Source: Pseudomonadota bacterium
GTDB taxonomy: Bacteria > Pseudomonadota > Gammaproteobacteria > Burkholderiales > JAKAFK01
Assembly (NCBI GenBank): GCA_021788645.1
Contig: JAJYKK010000007.1
Location: 1-64,000, forward strand
Length of the DNA: 64,000 nt
Direction of reading: 5' to 3'
The translations under genes were made by a program, and so were the position numbers. Shown here piece after piece: positions 45,413 to 53,090 of the stretch (positions are counted from its first letter, which is position 1; every line of letters starts with the position of its first letter). The notes beneath the pieces are model-generated. The model searched no databases, had not been told where the DNA came from, and saw only the letters and a list, made by a program, of their open reading frames with translations.

Positions 45413-46416
45413 GGATGGCGCGCCCCCTCAAGGATGCCCTGCTGGCGGTGGCAAGCCATACCCTGCTGCCCCGCGGCACGCGCGGCCGGGCCTCCATCCT
45501 CATCTATCATCGGGTCCTGCCGCGGCCGGACCCGATTCGCGACTGGGAGATCGACGCCGCCACCTTCGACGCCCAGATGGCGATGCTCGCGCAGCGTTTT
45601 GCACCGCTGCCGCTCGCGGAGGCGGTCGCCCGCCTGCGCGCGGGCGTGCGCTTGCCCGAGCGTGCGGTGTGCGTGACCTTCGACGACGGCTATGCGGACA
45701 ACGTCTCGGTCGCGCTGCCGCTCTTGCAGCGCCATGGCATTCCGGCGACGTTTTTTGTCGCGAGCGGCTACCTCGATGGAGGACGCATGTGGAACGACAC
45801 GGTGATCGAAGCCATCGCCCGGAGCCCCCGGACAAGCCTGGACCTTGCCGATATCGGCTTGGGGGTACTGCCCCTGGCGAGCGCGCAGGAGCGCAAGGCC
45901 GCCATCGGCGCGCTGCTCCCCGCGCTCAAGCATTTGCCCTGGGAGCAGCGCGAGTCGCACGCCAGCGCCATCGCCCAGGCGGGGGGGGCGCGGCTCCCGG
46001 ATGACCTCATGCTGCGCTCCGAGGACCTGCTCGCGCTCGCGGCCGCCGGCATGGACATCGGCGGCCATACCTGCGGCCACCCCATCTTGCGCAACCTCTC
46101 GCCCGACCGCGCGGAACGCGAGATGGCCCGGGACCGCGATCGCCTGGCACACATCGTCGGCCGCCCGATCAAGCTTTTCGCGTATCCGAACGGCAAGCCG
46201 GGCAACGACTATCTTCCGGAACATGTCGCGATGGCGAAGGCCCTCGGCTTCGCGGCGGCGGTATCGACGGTGCGCGGTGCCGTCGATCGGACGAGCGACC
46301 CCTATCAGCTGCCGCGCTTCACCCCCTGGGACAGATCTCCCCGTCGCTTTGCACTGCGCCTGTTGGACAACTTCAGGCGAACGCCGGGCGGCCGACACCA
46401 CCCGCAACATTCCTAA
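45409..46416 (+). CDS. Polysaccharide deacetylase, copy 2 (NodB domain)
   Basis: A 335-residue protein with a NodB-type domain. VTFDDGYADN contains Asp92 and Asp93, and GGHTCGH supplies His220 and His224 for the metal. The start LIYHRVLPRPDPIRDWEI resembles the PgaB/IcaB class, but no signal peptide is visible. A 70-residue insertion (about 125-200) splits the usual spacing between the Asp and His motifs. It differs clearly from the XrtA-type deacetylase at 19112 and may be specific for another sugar. Confidence 0.87.
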   Translation: MRMARPLKDALLAVASHTLLPRGTRGRASILIYHRVLPRPDPIRDWEIDAATFDAQMAMLAQRFAPLPLAEAVARLRAGVRLPERAVCVTFDDGYADNVSVALPLLQRHGIPATFFVASGYLDGGRMWNDTVIEAIARSPRTSLDLADIGLGVLPLASAQERKAAIGALLPALKHLPWEQRESHASAIAQAGGARLPDDLMLRSEDLLALAAAGMDIGGHTCGHPILRNLSPDRAEREMARDRDRLAHIVGRPIKLFAYPNGKPGNDYLPEHVAMAKALGFAAAVSTVRGAVDRTSDPYQLPRFTPWDRSPRRFALRLLDNFRRTPGGRHHPQHS

Positions 46417-46433
46417 CCCGGAGCCATTCCCTC

Positions 46434-47543
46434 ATGGACCGCTGGATCTTGTTGGCCACCCTCGTCCTGGGCGCCCTCGGGGGCATCCCCCGCGCCGCAC
46501 ACGCAGCGCTTCCCTTTCCGGATCTGCCGACCAACCGATGGGTTCCCGTCCGTGTGGTCTGCCGAGGAGGGCTCGCGTCCTACTTCAACGGCTGTCCCGC
46601 CCCACGGGGCTGGCTCCAGCTGGCATACGATACGCGGCGGCACCGGGTGGTCATGTTCGGCGGCAGCGGGGGGTGGTATTACAATGATCTGTGGCAATTC
46701 AACCCGCTCACCCGGGTCTGGCGCCTCAAGATCCAGGACACGCGGCTTGCCGGGGAGAAAAAGGACTGGGCGGTCTATCCCAAGGGCCGCGACAACCACG
46801 AATTCGTCTATGACCCCGTCCATGACGTGTTCTGGATGTATGGGGGAACCGGCGGTGGCGGCTTCTGGAAATTGACCGCCTCGAACGATGCCTGGACGCG
46901 GATGCCGGGACGCCATGACGGGAAATCCCTGCCCAACGCCGCGCTCGATCCGGGCTTCGCACTCGATGCCGCCGACAACGAAATCCTGCTCTTCGGCGGC
47001 GAGCGGGCGAGCTATTATGACGGAACCTGGCTGTTCAACACCCAACAGCAGAAGTGGGAGCACCTCCATCCCAAGATCTCGCCGCCCGCCCGGGCGCAAA
47101 CCGAAAATGCCATGGTCTACGACCCCGACGACAAGGAGTTCATCCTTTTCGGGGGCCTGACCACCAGGAGAGTGCTCCTTAACGACACCTGGGTCTTCAA
47201 GATGGGTTCACGCACCTGGGTCAGGATGCATCCTAGCGTCTCCCCGCCGCCACGGGACCGCCACATGATGGTGTACGACGAGACCGACCGGCGCGTCATC
47301 CTGTGGGGCGGGGCTCCGACGGCCGATACCTGGGTGTACGATCCCCGCCGGGACACCTGGCAGGAGGTCCGCGCGGCCCGGGGAAGTTACCACGCCGCCC
47401 TGTCCCCGAAGGCCGCGGGGGTCTATTGTCCGGACCTGGACCTCACCGTCTACCGCGATCTTTCAGGGCAGGTCTATTTCTTCCGTCTCGACCTGGCGAC
47501 GCTGGACCGCAAGGCGGCCGGCAGCCCCCGCTGGCGACCGTGA
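46434..47543 (+). CDS. Secreted six-bladed kelch propeller protein (Sec signal)
   Basis: A 369-residue protein. The signal peptide ends AAHA around residue 24. Six kelch-like repeats follow, each with a pattern such as YDTRRHRVVMFGG ... DLWQFNPLTRVW; further blades read YDPVHDVFWMYGG, DAADNEILLFGG, YDPDDKEFILFGG and YDETDRRVILWGG. No catalytic domain is attached, so this looks like a binding or scaffold propeller in the periplasm or outside. Four cysteines, two near the mature N-terminus, could form disulfides. It lies 17 nt after the deacetylase and faces another kelch gene tail-to-tail. Function is unknown. Confidence 0.82.
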   Translation: MDRWILLATLVLGALGGIPRAAHAALPFPDLPTNRWVPVRVVCRGGLASYFNGCPAPRGWLQLAYDTRRHRVVMFGGSGGWYYNDLWQFNPLTRVWRLKIQDTRLAGEKKDWAVYPKGRDNHEFVYDPVHDVFWMYGGTGGGGFWKLTASNDAWTRMPGRHDGKSLPNAALDPGFALDAADNEILLFGGERASYYDGTWLFNTQQQKWEHLHPKISPPARAQTENAMVYDPDDKEFILFGGLTTRRVLLNDTWVFKMGSRTWVRMHPSVSPPPRDRHMMVYDETDRRVILWGGAPTADTWVYDPRRDTWQEVRAARGSYHAALSPKAAGVYCPDLDLTVYRDLSGQVYFFRLDLATLDRKAAGSPRWRP

Positions 47544-47552
47544 ATGCGCGCT

Positions 47553-47570
47553 CGGAGCGTTCTGGCTCCG
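47553..47570. terminator. Convergent hairpin between the two kelch genes
   Basis: A perfect 6-bp repeat, CGGAGC/GCTCCG, with a 6-nt loop, flanked by outer GCGCGC arms that can also pair. It lies inside the 56-nt gap between the two stop codons. No T-run is present. Confidence 0.4.
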
Positions 47571-47599
47571 GGTGGCGCGCCCGCGGAATGTCGCGTTTG

Positions 47600-48667
47600 C
47601 TAGCTCAAGCGCAACAGAAACATGTAGGGGTTGGCCGGGACCACCCCCCCCAGGAGCACGGTCTGGCGCGTACCCGGGTGGTAAACCATGCAGTTGGCCA
47701 TGGGTTTGGCGACGCCGGGGATGTCGACCGGCAATTGCGCCCACCGGCCCGAGCCGATGTTGTAGAGCCAGACTTCGGGCGGGAAATAGGCCCAGGAACC
47801 GAATTTGGCGAAGACCAGGCTATTGTGCGAGGCGTCGAAGACAAAGTTCGTCTCTTCCATCCGGCCCGGGTCGAAGCCCATGGGACACACGTCGGTCATG
47901 CTGCGCTCATCGATATCGTAGCGGCTCAACTTCTTGTAGCGGTTATCGATGCAATAGATGTGGCGGTCGACCTTCGCCGTGTAGTTTCCCGACATGTAGC
48001 GATTGCCGCCAAATGGGTACAGTTTCCATTTTCCGGTCGCCGGATAGAAAACACAGGCGCTGTCGTTGTTGAACATGACAATGGAATCGGTTGCGTCGTC
48101 ATATTGGGCGAATTTCCGCAAGCCCCCCATCGGGGGCAAGGGATCTTGAGGTGCCACTGACCAGACTCTCGCCGTCGGGTCGAAAGACATGACCTTGTTG
48201 TGGACGGTATCGCCGCAGTTCCTGGCGGGCTCGACGGTGGCGAACTCAAACCCTGGCAACATCCAGAACACCTTTCGCTTGGTGTCGAACGTCCAGCCGA
48301 CTTGAACAGGATGCAGGGGTTGAATTTCGCCGTGCGGCGCACAATAAGGGAATTCCGAACGCCACTGGTTCGTGTTGACCTCGTAGGAATAGAGCGCCTG
48401 TTGCCCCGACTCATAGAACTGCGGAGGACCCACATAGTCCCCTCCGCAAAAGTAGATGCGTTGGTTGACCGGGTCCACGGCAAGCCGGGTGTGCTTCATT
48501 GCGCCGGTGGGTCCCGTACCGACAACCGTGGGCATTCTTCTGGCTGCCCAGATCCCGGCGCTGCTCGGGAGCAGCGGGGACTGGGCCGCATGCACCAAGG
48601 CCTCGGGCAGCAACGAGGCGGCAATTCCGGACACCAATGCGGCATTGAAGCGTCTTCTGCTGGTCAT
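47600..48667 (-). CDS. Kelch-like propeller protein with Tat-type signal
   Basis: A 355-residue protein. The N-terminus TSRRRFNAALVSGIAAS fits the twin-arginine consensus, with a cut near VHA-AQ around residue 28. About six blades follow, with kelch-like strand patterns (DPVNQRIYFCGGDY, DTKRKVFWMLPG, DDATDSIVMFNN, DASHNSLVFAKFG, GTRQTVLLGG). AGGAGAG lies 7 nt before ATG 48667, which decides this start over an upstream TTG at 48673. Tat export implies folding in the cytoplasm. By eye the gene is less GC-rich than its neighbours. No catalytic domain is seen and the function is unknown. Confidence 0.78.
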   Translation of the reverse strand: MTSRRRFNAALVSGIAASLLPEALVHAAQSPLLPSSAGIWAARRMPTVVGTGPTGAMKHTRLAVDPVNQRIYFCGGDYVGPPQFYESGQQALYSYEVNTNQWRSEFPYCAPHGEIQPLHPVQVGWTFDTKRKVFWMLPGFEFATVEPARNCGDTVHNKVMSFDPTARVWSVAPQDPLPPMGGLRKFAQYDDATDSIVMFNNDSACVFYPATGKWKLYPFGGNRYMSGNYTAKVDRHIYCIDNRYKKLSRYDIDERSMTDVCPMGFDPGRMEETNFVFDASHNSLVFAKFGSWAYFPPEVWLYNIGSGRWAQLPVDIPGVAKPMANCMVYHPGTRQTVLLGGVVPANPYMFLLRLS

Positions 48668-48811
48668 CGACAATCTCTCCTCAAGTCAGGAAGGGCGGCG
48701 CGACGGGACACCGCCAGCACAAAGGACGCCTTGTGCGCCGGCGTGCCGCGCACGCAGGCACCCCCGAGCGGCCCCATGGGCCGACGGCGGCGTCAAATCC
48801 GGAAGGAGCGG

Positions 48812-50689
48812 CTATCCGCCGACGCCGCGATGCGGCTCACGCAGGGAGACCACGGCCTGCTCGTGGGCACGCGCCCACTGCTCCAGCATCATGAGCACCC
48901 ACACCATCGTGCCGTAGTAGCCCGCATGCGCTCCAAGATGGGTGGCGGTCAACTCGTCGATGAAGGCGGGTCGGACGATTCCGCGGCCCTTGAGGGCGCT
49001 CAGGCTGTCGAAGGCAAGCTCCCGCAGGGGCTGGTGGGTGCGCAGCCACAACCCGAAGGGGAGCCCGAAGCCGTGCTTTTGCTTCTGGATGATTTCCCGG
49101 GGCAGGAAGTCGCGCAATGCCGCCTTGAAAAAGAAGCGCAGCCGGGTGCCCTTGAGCTTGAGGCGCGGCGGCAGGGCCAAGGCGAAATCCAGCACGGCCG
49201 GCTCGAGCAGCGGGAAAGCGACGTCGATGCCCGCAAGCTCGCACATGCGGGTCACCTTGGGCAAGTCGTTGTCGGCCAGGGTGAATTTGAAGTCCAGGGC
49301 AAGCATGCGGTTGATCAGGCTGTTCGCGCCGGGCGCACCGTACGACGCGCCCATGAGCTTCAGCGGGCGGGCGGTGTCCACCGTCGCCAGGAACTCTCGC
49401 GTGAAGACGTTTTCCGGCCCGAAACGCTGGAGAAGATTGTAGGTCTCATAGCGCTCCGGCATTGGCACCGAGGCCTGCTCGATGTAGCGGCGCAGCTTGC
49501 GCAGCAAGGGAAGACGACCGCCGTAGGGGAACGCCTGGACCACCGGCTCGATCAACCGTCGGCGCAGGGGTTCGGGCAGGAGGCCATAGAGGGAAAAAAC
49601 GTATTGCGTCGCATAGCGTGCATTGCCGCCGAAGAGCTCATCGCCGCCGTCGCCGCCCAATAGCCGCGTCGCGCCGTCCTCTTTGGCGAACTTGGCGCAA
49701 AGATAGGTCGGCACCGCCGAAGCGTTGCCGAAGGGTTGGTCGTAGATCTGGGCGATCCGGGGAATGGCGGCGACCACGTCCGAGGGCGTGACATAGTATT
49801 CCCGGTGCCGCGTGCCGAAGTGTGACGCGGCGATCCGCGCATAACCCGTCTCGTCGTATCCGGGGGCGTCGAAGCCGATGGAATAGGTGCGGGCCGGGCG
49901 CCCCGCCGCCTCCCCTAACAGGCCGCTGACGGTCGAGCTATCGGTGCCGCCGCTCAAAAAAGCGCCCGTGGTCGCCCCCCCGGCCAGCGCCTCGACGCTC
50001 TCCCGCAAGGCCGCCCGGAATGGCGGCTTGAACTGGCGCACGCCCCCGGCGGCCTGTTCGGCAAACCGCAGCTGCCAGTACTGTTGCACGTGCAGGTGCC
50101 CGCGCCGAAAGAGAACGAATTGGCCCGGCAAGAGCCGCACCTGACCGCGGAAGGCCGTCTGCGGGCCCGGCACCATGTGGAAATAGACGTAGTCATAGAG
50201 GCTTTGCGCCTCCATTTCCGCCTGCGTTGCGGGGTGCGCGGCAATGGCCTGCGCCGTCGACCCGAAGACGAGCGTGCCGCCCGCGCTTTGATAGAGCAAA
50301 GGGCGAACGCCCGACCGGTCCACGGCGAGCAGCAGCTCGTGCCGGTCTTCGCGCAGCAGGGCCAGGGCAAAATCCCCGTGAATCAACCCTAGTGCCTGCG
50401 GGCCGCGCCATTCGTAGGCCTGCGCCAGCTGGCCGGCCTCCACCGCCCCCTCGAACGGCGCCCCCGCCGCCCACCGGGGATGTCCCACGAGGGCAGCCAC
50501 GACGTGCGCGCCGCGGTATGCCGAAGCGGTATCGCCCAGTCCCGCAGCGCCGATCGCCCCTTCGGCGCAGGCGAGCGTCTGGGCGCGAGCATGATCGAAC
50601 GCGGTCAGCGTGCGGCTCATCCCCTCCAGGAGCCGGCGATTGCCGGCTTCGCCGGCGCCGAAGCCGCACCACCCGCACAAGCCGCTCAT
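48812..50689 (-). CDS. Amidotransferase (asparagine synthase family), copy 2
   Basis: A 625-residue protein with the glutaminase-like N-terminal half and the synthetase half (FLSGGTDSSTVSG near 245, LLGGDGGDELFGGN near 345). The predicted N-terminus is MSGLCGWCGFG, so the cysteine that should be residue 2 is at position 5. A TTG codon at 50678-50680 would give MCGWCGFG, but GAGGTG is better spaced for the ATG at 50689. Glutaminase activity is therefore uncertain. The start overlaps the acyltransferase gene by 4 nt. It may amidate or otherwise ligate EPS components. Confidence 0.87.
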   Translation of the reverse strand: MSGLCGWCGFGAGEAGNRRLLEGMSRTLTAFDHARAQTLACAEGAIGAAGLGDTASAYRGAHVVAALVGHPRWAAGAPFEGAVEAGQLAQAYEWRGPQALGLIHGDFALALLREDRHELLLAVDRSGVRPLLYQSAGGTLVFGSTAQAIAAHPATQAEMEAQSLYDYVYFHMVPGPQTAFRGQVRLLPGQFVLFRRGHLHVQQYWQLRFAEQAAGGVRQFKPPFRAALRESVEALAGGATTGAFLSGGTDSSTVSGLLGEAAGRPARTYSIGFDAPGYDETGYARIAASHFGTRHREYYVTPSDVVAAIPRIAQIYDQPFGNASAVPTYLCAKFAKEDGATRLLGGDGGDELFGGNARYATQYVFSLYGLLPEPLRRRLIEPVVQAFPYGGRLPLLRKLRRYIEQASVPMPERYETYNLLQRFGPENVFTREFLATVDTARPLKLMGASYGAPGANSLINRMLALDFKFTLADNDLPKVTRMCELAGIDVAFPLLEPAVLDFALALPPRLKLKGTRLRFFFKAALRDFLPREIIQKQKHGFGLPFGLWLRTHQPLRELAFDSLSALKGRGIVRPAFIDELTATHLGAHAGYYGTMVWVLMMLEQWARAHEQAVVSLREPHRGVGG

Positions 50690-51957
50690 GCAGACACCTC
50701 GCCCGAGGATGGGGAGAACGCGCGCATCCGCGCGCGCAGGTGCCGCGCCGCGGGGCGCAGGACAAAGTCGACGAGGGCGAGGAGCGTGCCGGCAACCGTG
50801 GCCCCATAGGCCGTCATGCCGTAGACAGGCTCAGCGCTCTCGGTCCAGCGGCGCTTATAGGCATTTCTTCCGGGGCCCATGGCGTAGCGCGCGAGGGACT
50901 GGCCGAACAACCCCTCGAGGAGCTTCCAGTTGAGATAGGATCCGACGGAAAGCTCGGGCACGGAGTCGTCGAAATCCGCGCGCAAGGCGTGCACCTGACC
51001 GTCGAACATCAGCTGATATTCGCCCGCCAAGGGCTTGCCATCCACGTGGCACAGCCAGATCGACAGCCAGCCGCGCGCCCGCGCCAGCTGCGTGAGCCGG
51101 CGGATGAAGGCCCCTGGCCCGAGTCTATCCAGGGTCGTGCCGGTCGCGTGCTTCCAGCTGCGCGACGAAATGTCGATCAAGCTCGCCAAGGCCTCCTCGA
51201 CGCTCGCCTGCGGGGCATCCGCCCGTATCTGCGCGACCTGGGCGATACCGTGCGCCTTGAGGCGATTGGCGACAAGGTTGTTGCTTTTCTTGAGCCGGCG
51301 GCTGCGTCCCGCGTAAAACTCCCGCCAGCCCGTGGTGAGCGCGATGAAGGGATTTTCGCCCTGGCGCCGCACGCTCGCGCGCACGCCCCGCGAGGCCAAG
51401 GCCTGGGCCAACGCGCTCTTGGCTGCCGAATCTTCGTGCAGATAGCCCAGCACGACCAGGTCCCATTGCCTGCGCGTGGCGTGAAGGGCTTCGGCCACCG
51501 CCCTGGCGACGACGACGCGGTCCTCGGGTGCGGCCAGGAGATCGCACCATTGGGTGTCCGGCACGGTCAGGAACTCCAGGGTCCGGAGGCGCAGCCCGGC
51601 GCGCCTTCGCCGGTAGCGCACCATGGGACACAGGCCGATGAGCGCCGCGCCGCGATAGACGCACAGCACCCTCAGGCGCCCATGCGCCTTCTGCCATTCC
51701 CAGGCCGCATCGAACCACTCGTGCATCAAGAAGACGAAGGTGGGAAGGGTCTGCGTGGCCAATCGGTTCCATTCCTCGCGCAGGGCATGAAAACCCGCCG
51801 CGTGCCTCACCCAGGTGACTTGCACAGGCGCCGAGTCCGCGTCCCCGATCGGCCGGGATCGCCCCAGCGCCAACAGGCGACTCGCCACCCCGCGCGCCTT
51901 GCCCGCCGGTCTTGGAAGCACCCCGGCCGGCCCGTCCTCCACCCGGACATCACCCAT
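50686..51957 (-). CDS. GNAT-fold acyltransferase, CelD/BcsL type
   Basis: A 423-residue protein with the CelD/BcsL-type acetyltransferase domain. TFVFLMHEWFDAAWEWQ, LRVLCVYRGAALIGLCPM, and the C-terminal GEYQLMFDGQVHALRADFDD and RYAMGPGRNAYKRRW are the family landmarks. It is related in fold to FemAB proteins. Such proteins accompany cellulose and other EPS operons and probably N- or O-acylate sugars. It lies between the TPR and amidotransferase genes in one minus-strand operon. A C-terminal hydrophobic stretch (about 380-400) could bind membrane. Confidence 0.82.
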   Translation of the reverse strand: MGDVRVEDGPAGVLPRPAGKARGVASRLLALGRSRPIGDADSAPVQVTWVRHAAGFHALREEWNRLATQTLPTFVFLMHEWFDAAWEWQKAHGRLRVLCVYRGAALIGLCPMVRYRRRRAGLRLRTLEFLTVPDTQWCDLLAAPEDRVVVARAVAEALHATRRQWDLVVLGYLHEDSAAKSALAQALASRGVRASVRRQGENPFIALTTGWREFYAGRSRRLKKSNNLVANRLKAHGIAQVAQIRADAPQASVEEALASLIDISSRSWKHATGTTLDRLGPGAFIRRLTQLARARGWLSIWLCHVDGKPLAGEYQLMFDGQVHALRADFDDSVPELSVGSYLNWKLLEGLFGQSLARYAMGPGRNAYKRRWTESAEPVYGMTAYGATVAGTLLALVDFVLRPAARHLRARMRAFSPSSGEVSA

Positions 51958-51963
51958 GGCCCG

Positions 51964-52725
51964 TCAGCCCTGGCCTTGCGCGACCGGGGCAGCGGATGCT
52001 GGCCGCGCCGCCACGGGCTTCCATGCGCCGACCTTCTCCAGCTTGAGCCGGAGCCCCGCCAATGTGGAACCGAGCGCGTAGGCGCGGTGGGCCTCTTCGT
52101 TCGCCGACCGGTAGCGCTTCTCGGAGAATAAGGCCAAGCCCAGGTCGTAGTGGACGTCGGCGGCATCGGGGTTCAAGGCGAGGCTCTTCTGGTACTGGCG
52201 GACGGCTCGCACCGTCTGCCCGGTGTCGGCGAGAAAGATGGCATCGACCGCGTGCACTGCGGCGCAACGGGGGCAGAAGCGAAGCGCGGCCTGCAAATAG
52301 GGCATCGCGTCCTGCGGCCTGTGGGCGCGCAGGGCGAGACCCAACATCAGCATGAGGGCCTGGGGGTCATCGGGCACCCAGCGAAGGATGAAGTCCAGTT
52401 GATTGTGCGCGCACACGTAGCGGTTCTGCGCCATGCATCTGAGCGCCGGGTTCCAGTGGTATTGCATGACCACCGCGATCCGGTGCACGGAGTGCGGATC
52501 GGTGGCGTAATAATCGAACTGGCGGTCGGTCGCGTTCTGGCTGAAGCCGCGCAGGGACTCGGCATGCGCCGGGGCCGCCGCGCCCAACGCGGCCGCGAGG
52601 CCCAGCCCCGCAAGGATGCCCGCCGCTCGCCGCAGGCGCTTGACGCGCCCCATCCACGGCGCAGGTTTCAGGCGCGACATCCCGGCATGCACCCCCGGGT
52701 GCGCCAATGCTATCTTGCTGATCAT
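51964..52725 (-). CDS. Exported TPR-repeat protein
   Basis: A 253-residue protein. A hydrophobic segment ending APAHAES (residues about 33-56) looks like a signal peptide or anchor. TPR-like helices follow, such as QALMLMLGLALRAHRPQDAM, AVRQYQKSLALNPDAADVHY and DLGLALFSEKRYRSANEEA. AAGGAG lies 10 nt before ATG 52725; the internal starts at 52680 and 52653 would give a shorter, more classical signal peptide. It starts the operon TPR, acyltransferase, amidotransferase. It may be a periplasmic scaffold for EPS modification or export. Confidence 0.78.
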   Translation of the reverse strand: MISKIALAHPGVHAGMSRLKPAPWMGRVKRLRRAAGILAGLGLAAALGAAAPAHAESLRGFSQNATDRQFDYYATDPHSVHRIAVVMQYHWNPALRCMAQNRYVCAHNQLDFILRWVPDDPQALMLMLGLALRAHRPQDAMPYLQAALRFCPRCAAVHAVDAIFLADTGQTVRAVRQYQKSLALNPDAADVHYDLGLALFSEKRYRSANEEAHRAYALGSTLAGLRLKLEKVGAWKPVAARPASAAPVAQGQG

Positions 52726-53090
52726 TCGCGCGGTTCTCCTTGTACGGGAAGAGGTGGTGCGGCGATGTGTCGAAATCGCTTTCCTAGCATAGCACCGATT
52801 ATTCAGCGCGCACGCCGGCGCCCCGGGCCGGCGAATCGCGCCCGGAGGCGGGCCCCGACCTGTCGCTGTCGCCCAACGGGGAGTCAGCCCGGGGATGGCC
52901 TTTGGCGATTGCGGCAAGGCACCCCATGGCGCGCACCTCGCCGGGGGGCCTTCGAATTGCATTCCCGGCGCAGCATCCTATGATGGATAGTGCATGCGGC
53001 TGGCCAAGACAAGCACGGACGGGGGGTAGCCGCAAGGCCGCCGCTTTGGCGCCGTGCCGTGCCTCGAGAAACCGACTATCGATCACCACC
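52726..53090. other. Divergent intergenic region between the TPR and O-antigen-ligase genes
   Basis: These 365 nt separate two divergent genes and should hold promoters for both. AGCATA at 52786-52791 reads TATGCT on the minus strand and is a possible -10 for the TPR operon. No convincing -35 is seen. I see no reliable plus-strand promoter and no credible gene. Confidence 0.5.
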
